Shown here: positions 15,932 to 23,798 of the stretch, piece by piece
Position numbering within the stretch: position 1 is the first letter of the stretch
How the letters are laid out: the number at the start of each line of letters is the position of its first letter
Assembly (NCBI RefSeq): GCF_018361265.1
Contig: NZ_JAFLNH010000002.1
Coordinates: 62,001 to 126,000 of the forward strand
DNA from: Mycobacterium sp. SM1
GTDB lineage: Bacteria > Actinomycetota > Actinomycetes > Mycobacteriales > Mycobacteriaceae
DNA length: 64,000 nucleotides
Reading direction: 5' to 3'
Program-made: the position numbers and the translations under genes
Notes under the pieces: model-generated
The model's database searches: none
Seen by the model: the letters and a program-made list of their open reading frames with translations, nothing else
Told to the model about the DNA's origin: nothing

Positions 15932-16660
15932 TCATCCAGCGCGAGCGCGCAACCCATCGGCGTCGATGATCTTGATCACGGCGTATCCGATACGGATGAG
16001 ATGATCGTGCTCGAACTCTTTGAGAATCTTGTTGATCGAGGGGCGCCGTACGCCGAGCATGGCTGCCAGGGTGTGTTGCGTGAGTTCGACCTGGCCGTCG
16101 ATTGCTAAGTCGAGAAGAAGCTGCGCAAGTTGCGTCGGAAGCGGCCTGCCAAGCAGGCTCAACCTGACCCGTCCGGCCAGCACCCGTTGCGCCACACTCG
16201 ACAGCCACCGTCTGGAGATGGCCGGATGGGCGGCGAGCAACCGCTCGAAGGCGTTCCGATCCAGAAACAAACACAATGTGTCCGATAACGCGCGCGCAGT
16301 GTATGGCACCGGCAAATCCAGCAGCAGCGGGATATCGCCGACCACGTCGCCGGCGCGAAGGACATCTATCACAGCCCGCCGGCGTCCGGAGCCGGCCGTG
16401 AGCTCAATTTGCCCCGCCCGCACAATCCACACCCCGCTGGCGACGTGAGCGGCGGAAAAAACCACTTCCCCGGCGCTAAAGGTCCTGACCTGCAGGCTTT
16501 CGGCCAGTGCAGAGAGGTCTTGGGGGTGCAGCGGGACAGTGGCGCCGCGACCGAGGTACCGCGCGACCCAGGCGGCATGTCGCATCTTTGCCCCGGAGAC
16601 CGGCCGCCCGGCCAGCGGCCCCGCGATGTGCGTGACCGGCTCCGCCGGCTGGTCTGACAC
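15932..16660 (-). CDS. Crp/Fnr-family transcriptional regulator
   Basis: A 242-residue regulator with a GTG start and a strong GGAGGAGGAG ribosome site just upstream. Residues ~45-160 form a cyclic-nucleotide-binding type beta-roll ([49 protein letters not shown]). The C-terminal helix-turn-helix contains [25 protein letters not shown]. The beta-roll lacks an obvious full cAMP-phosphate motif (no RxSxR), and there is no N-terminal cysteine cluster, so the ligand is unclear. It stands between the interrupted methyltransferase and the merR remnant. It could control neighbours in this accessory island; no binding site was found. Confidence 0.88.
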   Translation of the reverse strand: MSDQPAEPVTHIAGPLAGRPVSGAKMRHAAWVARYLGRGATVPLHPQDLSALAESLQVRTFSAGEVVFSAAHVASGVWIVRAGQIELTAGSGRRRAVIDVLRAGDVVGDIPLLLDLPVPYTARALSDTLCLFLDRNAFERLLAAHPAISRRWLSSVAQRVLAGRVRLSLLGRPLPTQLAQLLLDLAIDGQVELTQHTLAAMLGVRRPSINKILKEFEHDHLIRIGYAVIKIIDADGLRARAG

Positions 16661-16795
16661 CGCTCCTCCTCCGCCGCCCAGACGATGTCAACGTGCCTAC
16701 AATCTTGCCCCCCATGGGTTGCCGTGGGGCTCGCGTGCGCCGGATCGGACGATCCGGCGGCTACCGGTGACACGAGCCGCACTGATCCCGGCCGA

Positions 16796-17070
16796 TCAGT
16801 GCGAATGCCCTGGCCGCCGCGTCGAGGCACGTTTGCGTTCGTGTCCGGCGGATGCTGCGCAGTCAGCGGCGCTTTCGATAATGCGGCACACGGTGGTGGC
16901 CTGGCCGCTGGGGCGTTGATCGCCATGCGCGGTCTGTAGCGCGGCGACCAGCCTGGCGCGCAGGGCGCCCAGGGCGGCAATCGTTTGGTCGATGTCGCGC
17001 ACCTGCTGATCGAGCACCGCAATGACTTGCTTGCAGGGCATTACGCCCTGTCGATGCAGGTCGTGCGGGG
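16796..17070 (-). pseudogene. C-terminal remnant of a metal-type MerR regulator
   Basis: Minus-strand frame encoding RQGVMPCKQVIAVLDQQVRD, then IDQTIAALGALRARL, TTVCRIIESAADC and a basic tail. This is the long dimerisation helix and metal-binding loop of MerR-family sensors, with the helix-start Cys and the later VCxIIE-type Cys used by Zn/Cd/Pb/Hg sensors. The DNA-binding N-terminal domain is absent: upstream the frame turns into unrelated sequence, and an IS607-type element lies beyond. The remnant probably once controlled metal genes such as the MerR-type promoter at 20903-20933. The frame extends to 17395 but only this part looks like MerR. Confidence 0.65.
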
Positions 17071-17240
17071 TGGCGCTGGCCACCTTGACCTCCCAGTGCT
17101 TAGCCCTCAGCCTACCCGGGTGCGCGCGGACGCCATGGTGTCGTTCGCGCCGTTCATCCGCGGCGCGTTGGCACGGGGCTGCCAACCGTTGCGGGTTGAG
17201 TGGTCGGTAGTTGTCGGTGGTGTGCTGTAGGAACAGGGGT

Positions 17241-17825
17241 GTGAATCTTGCGGTGTGGGCTGAGCGCAACGCTGTTGCGCGGGTGAGTGCGTATCGCTGG
17301 TTTAGCGCCGGGTTGTTGCCGGTGCCGGCGCGGCGAGTGGGTCGGCTGATTCTGGTGGATGAGCCGATCGGCGCGGCTGGCCGAAGATCACGCACGACCG
17401 TGTACGCGCGCGGCTCCTGGGCTGATCAGAAGGCTGATTTGGATCGGCAGGTGGCGCGGGTGACCGCGCGGGCCACCGCCCAACAGATCCCGGTCGACAC
17501 GGTGGTGACCGGGGTTGGTTTCGCGCTCAACGGGCACCGCCGGAAGTTTCTCGCCGTACTGGGTGACCCGACGGTGAGTCGGATCGTGGTCGAGCATCGG
17601 GATCGGTTCTGCCGGTTTGGCTCGGAGTACGTGCAGGCGGCGCTGGGCGCCCAGGGCCGTGAGCTGGTGGTGGTCGATTCCGCTGAGGTCGATGACGACC
17701 CGGTGGGCGATATGAGCGAGATCCTCACCAGTATGTGCGCTTGGTTGTATGGCAAACGCGCTGCGCAGAACGGGGCCAAGCGCGCGCTGGCGGCCGCGGC
17801 GTCCGACGAGGTGGAGGTGGCCTGA
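17241..17825 (+). CDS. tnpA: IS607-type serine recombinase TnpA, second copy
   Basis: A 194-residue recombinase. Residues ~1-45 are the MerR-like DNA-binding part (VWAERNAVARVSAYRWFSAG). The catalytic domain carries the nucleophile in TVYARGSWADQ (Ser59; the usual YARVS is YARGS here). RIVVEHRDRFCRFGSEY and the C-terminal CAWLYGKRAAQNGAKRA correspond to conserved segments. GTG 17241 is chosen because it opens with the family N-terminus. The gene is open and may still make protein, but its partner tnpB is broken. Its stop lies one base before the tnpB start. Confidence 0.85.
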   Translation: MNLAVWAERNAVARVSAYRWFSAGLLPVPARRVGRLILVDEPIGAAGRRSRTTVYARGSWADQKADLDRQVARVTARATAQQIPVDTVVTGVGFALNGHRRKFLAVLGDPTVSRIVVEHRDRFCRFGSEYVQAALGAQGRELVVVDSAEVDDDPVGDMSEILTSMCAWLYGKRAAQNGAKRALAAAASDEVEVA

Positions 17826-17826
17826 G

Positions 17827-19205
17827 ATGCCGCGTTTCGAGGTGCCCGACGGCTGGTGTGTGCAGGCGTTCTGTTTCACCCTGGACCCGAACGGGGGCCA
17901 GGACCGCGCGCTGGCGCGGCATTTCGGGGCCGCCGCAAGGCCTACAACTGGGCCGTCGCCACGCTGAAAGCCGATATCCGGGCCTGGCACGCCACCGGTG
18001 TTAAGACAGCGAGGCCCTCGCTGCGGGTGCTGCGGAAACGCTGGAATCAGGTCAAAGACGAGGTGTGCGTCAACGCCGAGACGGGCCAGCCGTGGTGGGG
18101 TGAGTGCTCCAAAGAGGCCTACGCGGGCGGGATCGCCGCCGCGGTGGACGCCTACTGGAACTGGCAGAGCTCCCGATCGGGCAAACGCGACGGCAAGCCG
18201 ATGGGCTTCCCCCGGTTGAAGAAGAAAAGACGCGACGCCGACCGCGTGACGTTCACCACCGAGGCGATGCGCCTCGAACCCGACCGCCGGCATGTCACCT
18301 TGCCGGTGATCGGCACCGCCCGCACCCATGAGAGCACCCGCCGCATCGAGCGCCTCATCCGTGCTGGGCGGGCGCGGGTGCTGGCGATCAGCGTGCGGCG
18401 CGACGGCGCCCGACTCGACGCGAGCGTGCGGGTGCTGGTGCAGCGGCCGATTCAGCCCGGCGTGGCGCTGCCCGAGTCGCGGGTCGGTGTCGACGTCGGG
18501 GTGCGCCGGCTGGCGAGCGTGGCCAGCGCCGGCGGCGGCGTGATCGAACAGGTGGCTAACCCGCGCCCGCTGGAGGCGGCGCTGCGCGAATTACGGCGCG
18601 TGTCGCGGGCCCGTTCACGCTGTGTGAAAGGCTCCCGCCAATATCGTGAGCGCACCACGCAGATGTCTCGGCTGTATCGCCGGGCCAACGATGCCCGCAC
18701 CCATCACCTGCACGTTCTGACAACACGATTGGCCAAAACCCACGGCCGGGTCGTGGTGGAAGGATTAGACGCCGCCGGGATGCTGCGGCAAAGAGGGCTG
18801 CCCGGTGCCCGCGCCAGACGGCGCGGACTCTCCGATGCCGCCCTGGGCACCCCGCGCCGGCACCTGTATTACAAGGCTGGCTGGTACGGGTCACGGCTGG
18901 TGGTCGCTGACCGCTGGTTCCCGTCGAGCAAAACCTGCCACCTTCGTGGGCATGTGCAGGACATCGGATGGGACGAAACGTGGCAATGTGCCACGTGTTT
19001 GGCGGTCCATCAGCGCGATGACAACGCCGCGATCAACCTCGCGCGCTACGGGGAAACCATTAGCGTCGTCGGCCCAGTTGGGGCCGCCGTCAAGCGTGGA
19101 GCCGACCGTAAGACCCGGCCTGGCCGGGCAGGTGGCCGTGAAGCGCGGAAGGGACGCGGCCGCAAGGCCGCCGAACAACCCCGAGACGGGGTGCAAGTCG
19201 CGTGA
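17827..19205 (+). pseudogene. tnpB: TnpB, frameshifted and with a damaged zinc ribbon
   Basis: The ATG at 17827 gives MPRFEVPDGWCVQAFCFTLD and continues to the TnpB start-domain text ARHFGAA. One base is then missing near 17932-17935 (GCC GCC GCA instead of GCC GCC CGC), so the frame ends at about 17967. The rest (RKAYNWAVATLKADI onward) continues in another frame to 19205. RuvC residues remain (VGVDVGVRRLA, VVVEGLDAAG, RDDNAAINLA). The first zinc pair reads TCHLRG where a second Cys is expected; the later CATC is intact. Both lesions suggest decay rather than programmed frameshifting. Confidence 0.85.
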
Positions 19206-19361
19206 CCACTAAAGATCACTCACTTGCAACGGTAAATGCCGGGCTCAGCTGGTGGACAACGACGCGCCGGCAGGAGAGACTGAGAGCGCGACGGGCCCGG
19301 GAGGATTCAGCATGATGACCTCCCGACAGCCCGGTGGAGCGGCCTGACCCGAAGGAGACCT

Positions 19362-20774
19362 ATGCCCGAGGCAACGGATCCCACGTTTTACCGCAGTCCG
19401 GGCGCGGCCATCGGGGCCCCGCCCGAGAAGCTGGCCTACGTTGCCGCTTTCGACCCGGCCGGACGGGCGAGGGATGCGCTGGCCGTTGTGGACTGCGACC
19501 GGACCTCCTCGACGTATGGCGGTGTGGTCGGCTGGGCCGAGTTGCCCACGGCCGGTAACGAACTCCACCATTTCGGCTGGAACGCATGCTCGAGCGCGCT
19601 GTGCCATGACGGGCACGGCGGAGCTCACGCGCTCGAGCGCCGCTACCTGATCGTGCCGGGTATCCGCTCTTCGGCGACGTATGTCCTCGATACCAAGCCC
19701 GACCCGCGACAGCCGTCGGTAGCGCACGTCATCGAGGCGGGCGAGCTCGCCGCCAAGGCCGGGTATTCTCGCCCGCACACCGTGCACTGCGGACCCAACG
19801 GCATTTTCATGTCCGGGCTGGGCGGCGCCGACGGCAACGACGGCCCTGGCGGTGTTGCCCTGATCGACCACGACACGTTCGAGGTCATCGGGCCGTGGGA
19901 GCGGGATCGTGGCGAGCAGTTCTTCGCCTACGACGTATGGTGGCATCTGAGCTACAACACGATGATCACCTCGGAGTGGGCGACGCCTTCGATGCTCGAA
20001 AACGGGCTCAACCCCGAGGATCTGCTCGGTCGGCGGTTTGGCCATCACCTGAACTTCTGGAGCATGTCCGAGCGGAAGCTCACCCAGCGCGTCGATCTCG
20101 GGGATGAGCACCAAATGGTGCTCGAACTGCGCCCGGCCCACGACCCGGCCAAGGCGTTCGGATTCGTCGGCGTGGTGATCAACGTCGAGGACCTCTCGTC
20201 GTCGATCTGGCTGTGGCACCGGCAAGGTGACCGGTGGGCGGTCGAGAAGGTCATCACCGTCCTGGCCGAGCCCGCCGCCCGCGACGACCTGCCTCCGGCG
20301 CTGAAGTCGTTCGGCGCTGTGCCGCCGCTGGTCTCCGACATCGACTTATCGGTGGACGACCGTTGGCTTTACGTTTCATGTTGGGGCACTGGTGAACTCA
20401 AGCAGTTTGACGTGAGTGACCCGTTCCGTCCCCGGCATACCGCGTCGGTGCGCCTCGGGGGAATCGTACGCCGCCAGCCGCACCCGGCGGCGCCGGATAC
20501 ACCCTTGGCCGGCGGACCGCAGATGGTGGAGATCAGCCGCGATGGGCAGCGGGTCTACGTCACCAACTCGCTGTATGCGACGTGGGACGACGTGTTCTAT
20601 CCCGATGGTGTCGGGGCCTGGATGGCGAAGCTTGACGCCGACACCGGCTTCGGCGGGCTCACTGCCGACCGCGAGTTCTTCCTTCACGGCAACGACTTTC
20701 GAGGTCTTAGAGTGCATCAGACCCGGCTGCAGGGTGGTGACGCGTCAAGCGACTCGTACTGCTACACCAATTGA
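19362..20774 (+). CDS. Selenium-binding protein (SBP56) / methanethiol oxidase family
   Basis: A 470-residue seven-bladed propeller protein. Seen: DPTFYRSPGAAIGAPPEKLAYVA at the N-terminus, HHFGWNACSSALCHDGHGG near residues 65-85, HTVHCGPNGIFMSGLGG, DVWWHLSYNTMITSEW, VVINVEDLSSSIWLWHR and the C-terminal GGPQMVEISRDGQRVYVTNSLY. Bacterial members are copper-dependent methanethiol oxidases that make formaldehyde, sulfide and peroxide; eukaryotic SELENBP1 is related. No signal peptide is evident here. The ATG has GAAGGAG at 19351-19357. It sits alone between the second IS607-type element and the pacL-like gene, in an island rich in thiol and metal genes, which suits a sulfur-volatile or metal role. 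Confidence 0.9.
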   Translation: MPEATDPTFYRSPGAAIGAPPEKLAYVAAFDPAGRARDALAVVDCDRTSSTYGGVVGWAELPTAGNELHHFGWNACSSALCHDGHGGAHALERRYLIVPGIRSSATYVLDTKPDPRQPSVAHVIEAGELAAKAGYSRPHTVHCGPNGIFMSGLGGADGNDGPGGVALIDHDTFEVIGPWERDRGEQFFAYDVWWHLSYNTMITSEWATPSMLENGLNPEDLLGRRFGHHLNFWSMSERKLTQRVDLGDEHQMVLELRPAHDPAKAFGFVGVVINVEDLSSSIWLWHRQGDRWAVEKVITVLAEPAARDDLPPALKSFGAVPPLVSDIDLSVDDRWLYVSCWGTGELKQFDVSDPFRPRHTASVRLGGIVRRQPHPAAPDTPLAGGPQMVEISRDGQRVYVTNSLYATWDDVFYPDGVGAWMAKLDADTGFGGLTADREFFLHGNDFRGLRVHQTRLQGGDASSDSYCYTN

Positions 20775-20902
20775 GGCGGTTTGTCGCTGCCTGGCATGAC
20801 CGCGGCGTCGGGGCACGCGGTGAGCGGTCTTGTGACGCGCCCGGTGCCGTCGCCGATCGGCCACCGGGCAGATCCCGCGATCCGGCAGCCGCGCTGCAGC
20901 GC

Positions 20903-20933
20903 TTGACCTTGTCCCAAGGGCAACCCCTAAATT
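20903..20933 (+). promoter_or_regulatory. MerR-type promoter with 19-bp spacer and central dyad
   Basis: A -35 TTGACC at 20903-20908 and a -10 TAAATT at 20928-20933 are separated by 19 bp. The spacer carries a dyad TTGACCTTG-N3-CAAGGGCAA (8 of 9 bases symmetric) that starts inside the -35. An over-long spacer with a dyad between the boxes is the hallmark of promoters twisted open by MerR-family metal sensors. It points to the pacL-like gene, whose ATG is about 90 bases downstream. A truncated MerR regulator lies at 16796-17070. Confidence 0.75.
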
Positions 20934-21021
20934 TGGCCGTTACCGCAGACGGGTTGATCGCGCGGGAGCAGAGGTTTTATTGCGGCAGCTACCGGGGCGA
21001 CGGTGTGGAGGAGTGGTTGAC

Positions 21022-21318
21022 ATGACAGCACGACACGGATGGCTGGCGAAGGCGGCGCCCATGGTGGGGACTCACGTGTTGGTGTTTGCGGGGTATGAGG
21101 CGCTGCATAGGGCTTTGGCGAAGGTTCCCTGGCGAAAGGCAACGGTCAGCACTACCGCCTGGGGTCTGCGGGCTGCCCGAAAGGTGGAGAGCACGGCCAA
21201 GGGCAGCGCCGAGAAGGCTCGACTGATGCTCGCCGACATGCTCGCCGAGGCTGTCGAGCGCATCGGGGAGGAAGTGCCACCGCCGGCGGCGGAGTCCAGT
21301 GCCGCCCAAGACCGCTGA
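21022..21318 (+). CDS. PacL-like DUF1490 protein, partner of metal-efflux ATPases
   Basis: A 98-residue protein. It has an N-terminal hydrophobic segment (APMVGTHVLVFAGYEALHRAL, ~12-32), the family core KVPWRKATVSTTAWGLRAAR near 34-53, and a charged helical tail ending ADMLAEAVERIGEEVPPP. In M. tuberculosis, DUF1490 proteins (Rv3269, Rv1993c, Rv0968) are PacL proteins that scaffold P-type metal ATPases and sit before ctpC, ctpG and ctpV. The acidic/His-rich metal-binding tail known for PacL1 is absent here. A GGAGGAG site precedes the ATG, and a MerR-type promoter lies upstream. The ATPase gene that should follow survives only as a fragment, so this may be an orphan partner. Confidence 0.8.
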   Translation: MTARHGWLAKAAPMVGTHVLVFAGYEALHRALAKVPWRKATVSTTAWGLRAARKVESTAKGSAEKARLMLADMLAEAVERIGEEVPPPAAESSAAQDR

Positions 21319-21500
21319 TTCTCATCCGTGATGCCGCCACCGGTACCACGGCAAAGCTGACCGCGCTTTCCTCGGACCGGATGCGGGTGCACGCCACCGG
21401 GTTTGACTTGGGCACGGCACGGGCCTGCGCAATCGGGGAATCGGCCGGCAAGGTCACCGGTGTGCGCGCTTATCCGCGATCCCCCCGGCCGCGCCGTGCT
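21318..21500 (+). pseudogene. N-terminal remnant of a CtpG/CtpC-like P-type metal ATPase
   Basis: Directly after the pacL stop the frame reads LTALSSDRMRVHATGFDLG, TARACAIGESAGKVTGVRA and YPRS. From memory, CtpG of M. tuberculosis begins with the same pattern (RMRV-ATGF, then AVAIED-VGKV-GV, then YPR). The ferredoxin-like N-terminal domain is thus recognisable, with a few codons lost before YPR. Nothing of the transmembrane or phosphorylation (DKTGT) parts follows: the minus-strand merA gene ends at 21580. The gene order pacL then ctpG is that of Rv1993c-Rv1992c, so this is the stump of a former efflux ATPase. Confidence 0.65.
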
Positions 21501-21579
21501 CGCTCAACCCGACCGTCGCCGGCATGGCGATACGAGCAGCTACGTGCCCATTTCACCCCTTCCCCGGTATCACCGAGCC

Positions 21580-22995
21580 TCAGGAGGCACAGCAAGACAG
21601 TTTGGTGACATCACGGGTGAAGGTTTGCGCGGCCAGCTTGAGCCCTTCGGCCATGGTCAGATACGGGCACCACTGCTCGGCCAGCTCGACCACGGTCGCC
21701 TTGTTGGCCAGCGCGCCCACGGCGGCGGCGATTACCTCGCCCGCGCCGTCGGCGACCACATGGGCGCCCAACAGCCGGCCCGAGTCTTGCTGGGCAACGA
21801 GTTTGATCAGGCCGCGGGTATCGTGATTGACGATCGCTCGGGGTACGTAATCCAAGGGAAGTACTCGGCATTCACACTCGTAGCCGGCCTTGATCGCCTC
21901 GCTCTCGGTTATCCCGACCGCGGCGATAGCCGGACTGGTGAACGTCACCCGCGGCAGCGCCGTGTAGTCCAGGCTGCGCTGTGCACCGTCGAATGCATTG
22001 TCGGCCACCAGGTTTCCGTGTGCTGCCGCGACGTAGACGAACTGTGGGGCCCCGGTGACGTCGCCAGCCGCCCAGATCCGCGGGTTGGCCGTGCGCAAAA
22101 AGTCATCGACGAGCACCTCGCCCTTGGTGCCGGTGGACACGCCAACGGCGGCCAGGTTCAGTGACGCGGTGACCGGCCGGCGGCCGGTGGCGACCAACAA
22201 CTGCCGAGCGCGTAGCTCACCGGCGTGCCCGTCAGCAGCGCGGTAGGCCAACTGGTAGCCGCCGTGCGCGTATCCGACCCGGGTGGTGGTGGCGCCGGTG
22301 AGCACCCGCAGCCCTTCACCGGTGAACACCTGTTCGATGACGGCGGAGATCTCGGGTTCTTCGAGCGGCGCCAACCGCTCCAGCACCTCCACCACGGTGA
22401 CGTCCACCCCCAATCGCGACCACAATTGGGCCTGCTCGAGGCCTACCGCGTTGCCGCCGAGCACGATCATCGATTCCGGCAGCGCCGGCATCTCCATTGC
22501 GGTGGTCGAGGTCAGGAAACCGGTCTCGGCCAGCCCGTCAATCGGCGGCGCCCATGGGGCCGACCCGGTCGCGATCAGATAGTGCTCGGCCTCCACCGCC
22601 ATGGACCCGCCCCCGGTGAGGGCGACATCCAGGACGGGTCCCGGTGCGAAGCGGGCGGATCCCGCCACGATGTCCCATCCGTACTCGGCGGCCAGGTCGG
22701 TATATTTCGCGGCGCGCATCGTGGCCACCAAGTCATCCTTGGCGCCGATCAGCCGTGCCACGTCGACGCCAAACGGGGTCACGCTGATGCCCGGGAACCG
22801 CTCCTCAAGGCTTTCGCGGCGGATCGCCGCGGCGGCCAGCAGCGCTTTTGACGGCACACATCCGGTGTTCACACACGTCCCGCCGACCGTGCCGCGCTCG
22901 ATCATCACCACCCTCTTGCCCTTGCCGCGGGCGGCGATCGCCGCGGCGAACCCCGCACTTCCCGACCCGATCACCGCGAGGTCATAGCGCACCAT
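21580..22995 (-). CDS. merA: Mercuric reductase-like flavoprotein (MerA core)
   Basis: A 471-residue pyridine-nucleotide disulfide oxidoreductase. FAD site VIGSGSAGFAAA near residues 8-19; the MerA-type redox pair GGTCVNTGCVPSK (Cys41, Cys46); NADPH site MIVLGGNAVGLEQAQL; second FAD site IWAAGDVTG. It ends LSCCAS with the vicinal Cys468-Cys469 pair that hands Hg(II) to the active site in true MerA. It lacks the N-terminal NmerA heavy-metal domain. It would reduce Hg(II) to Hg(0) with NADPH in the cytosol. The ATG at 22995 is chosen for its GGAGG site; two in-frame ATGs lie upstream. Divergent from the arsR-type gene. Confidence 0.9.
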   Translation of the reverse strand: MVRYDLAVIGSGSAGFAAAIAARGKGKRVVMIERGTVGGTCVNTGCVPSKALLAAAAIRRESLEERFPGISVTPFGVDVARLIGAKDDLVATMRAAKYTDLAAEYGWDIVAGSARFAPGPVLDVALTGGGSMAVEAEHYLIATGSAPWAPPIDGLAETGFLTSTTAMEMPALPESMIVLGGNAVGLEQAQLWSRLGVDVTVVEVLERLAPLEEPEISAVIEQVFTGEGLRVLTGATTTRVGYAHGGYQLAYRAADGHAGELRARQLLVATGRRPVTASLNLAAVGVSTGTKGEVLVDDFLRTANPRIWAAGDVTGAPQFVYVAAAHGNLVADNAFDGAQRSLDYTALPRVTFTSPAIAAVGITESEAIKAGYECECRVLPLDYVPRAIVNHDTRGLIKLVAQQDSGRLLGAHVVADGAGEVIAAAVGALANKATVVELAEQWCPYLTMAEGLKLAAQTFTRDVTKLSCCAS

Positions 22996-23083
22996 CCGAT
23001 CCTCCACTTCCATTCGCATTGCCAAATTTCCTTATGGTAACCTATTTGGAGATTCGGATATCGATAGATTAGGATGGGGTTTC
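22996..23083. promoter_or_regulatory. Divergent promoter/operator between merA and the arsR-type regulator
   Basis: This 88-base gap is AT-richer than its surroundings and must hold both promoters. It contains an inverted repeat CCAAAT (23022-23027) / ATTTGG (23044-23049) with GGTAACC between, and further right a GATATCGATA stretch at 23056-23065. Either could be the operator of the ArsR-type repressor; I cannot choose. Confidence 0.45.
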
Positions 23084-23452
23084 GTGACCGACGTCACTCC
23101 GCCGCGCGCCGCCCTGCTGCCCACCACCGCTAACGGGGTGGAGACGGTGGCGAAATTCTTCCGCGCCCTTGCCGATCCGGCCCGGTTGCGGCTGCTGGAG
23201 TTCTTGTTGGACGAGGAGCACACCGTCAGCGACTGCATTGCGCACATCGGGCTCTCCCAGGGGCGGGTGTCCAGCCACTTGGCGTGCCTATCCGACTGCG
23301 GCTACGTGCAACTGCGTCGCCAGGGCCGCTTCACGTTCTATCGAGTCAGCGACCCGCGCGTCGCCGACTTGGTGCTGCTGGCCCGCTCGCTGGCCGCGGA
23401 CAACGCCGCCGCCCTGGCTGCGTGCATGCGTATCACCACCCCGAACGCGTGA
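23084..23452 (+). CDS. ArsR/SmtB-family metal sensor (CmtR- or actinobacterial MerR-like)
   Basis: A 122-residue winged-helix repressor starting at GTG. The core reads FFRALADPARLRLLEFLLDE (22-44), then the recognition helix IGLSQGRVSSHLACLSDCGYV, then a beta wing RRQGRFTFYRV. Cys68 and Cys72 (ACLSDC) occupy the place of the CmtR pair Cys57/Cys61, which binds Cd(II)/Pb(II); other cysteines are Cys51 and Cys114. ArsR-type regulators also control mercury operons in Streptomyces. The divergent merA and the downstream Cys-Cys membrane protein make Hg(II) the most likely inducer, with Cd/Pb as alternatives. Confidence 0.88.
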   Translation: MTDVTPPRAALLPTTANGVETVAKFFRALADPARLRLLEFLLDEEHTVSDCIAHIGLSQGRVSSHLACLSDCGYVQLRRQGRFTFYRVSDPRVADLVLLARSLAADNAAALAACMRITTPNA

Positions 23453-23456
23453 TCGG

Positions 23457-23484
23457 CGAGAGAGGCGAGAGAGGCGAGAGAGGT
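23457..23484 (+). repeat. Three short tandem repeats over the ribosome-binding region
   Basis: The unit GGCGAGAGA is repeated three times between the arsR-type stop and the next ATG (23490). Each unit offers a purine-rich GAGAG stretch, so the ribosome site of the downstream gene lies within or next to the array. Copy-number change would move or add ribosome sites. Confidence 0.6.
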
Positions 23485-23489
23485 CTGCC

Positions 23490-23795
23490 ATGTCGACGCC
23501 CTTCGGCCCCCGCCGCACCCCGGTCGCATTCGTGGTGGCGGGTTTGCTGGTGCCCGCGTTGTGTTGTGGCTTGCCGGTGCTGATCGCCGCCGGCGCGATC
23601 GGTGCCGCGGGCGCGGCTCTGACCGATCCATGGGTGATCGGCGCGGCCGCGATGGTGGTTGTCGTCGTCGCGACGCTGTTTGCGCGGCGCCGGCGCGGCT
23701 CCGTGGGAGGTCGCCGGGGCTGCGCACGTGCGCCGGGCGATGCCGGCCGATCCGATCAGCCCCGCCCGTCGTCCAGTTTGACCCAGGAGCGTTAG
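23490..23795 (+). CDS. Small Cys-Cys membrane protein, MerT/MerH-like mercury transporter candidate
   Basis: A 101-residue protein with two transmembrane helices (VAFVVAGLLVPALCCGLPVLI near 12-32; VIGAAAMVVVVVATLFA near 50-66) joined by a short Gly/Ala loop, then a basic cytosolic tail. Helix 1 contains the vicinal pair Cys25-Cys26, the arrangement that carries Hg(II) across the membrane in MerT, MerC and MerH. No HMA-type periplasmic partner (MerP) is encoded nearby. It follows the ArsR-type regulator by 37 bases and precedes a thioredoxin-like gene by three. The name is inferred from the Cys pair, topology and context. Confidence 0.7.
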   Translation: MSTPFGPRRTPVAFVVAGLLVPALCCGLPVLIAAGAIGAAGAALTDPWVIGAAAMVVVVVATLFARRRRGSVGGRRGCARAPGDAGRSDQPRPSSSLTQER

Positions 23796-23798
23796 CCC

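Larger units (their letters stand above)
17190..19260 (+). mobile_element. Second IS607-type element, decayed
   Basis: Contains a serine recombinase gene and a tnpB-like gene in the same order as the first element, but the sequences differ clearly, so it is not a copy of it. The boundaries given are approximate: I could not identify a split host gene or a clear core dinucleotide on both sides. The tnpB is frameshifted and has lost a zinc-ribbon cysteine, so the element is probably immobile unless helped in trans. Confidence 0.55.

Noticed and set aside
17085..17113. Second MerR-type promoter (TTGACC followed by TA-rich box) by the merR remnant
   Set aside because: TTGACC is present at 17085-17090, but no symmetric dyad or good -10 is found at 19-20 bp, and it overlaps the decayed frame.
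17856..17940. Alternative start of the second tnpB in its main frame upstream of the frameshift
   Set aside because: Residues before RKAYNWAVATLK in that frame are unrelated to TnpB, while the other frame carries the expected N-terminus. A frameshift explains the data better.
23457..23484. CRISPR-like short repeats
   Set aside because: Units are only 9 bp and directly adjacent without spacers; no cas genes are in the window. The same applies to all other arrays noted here.
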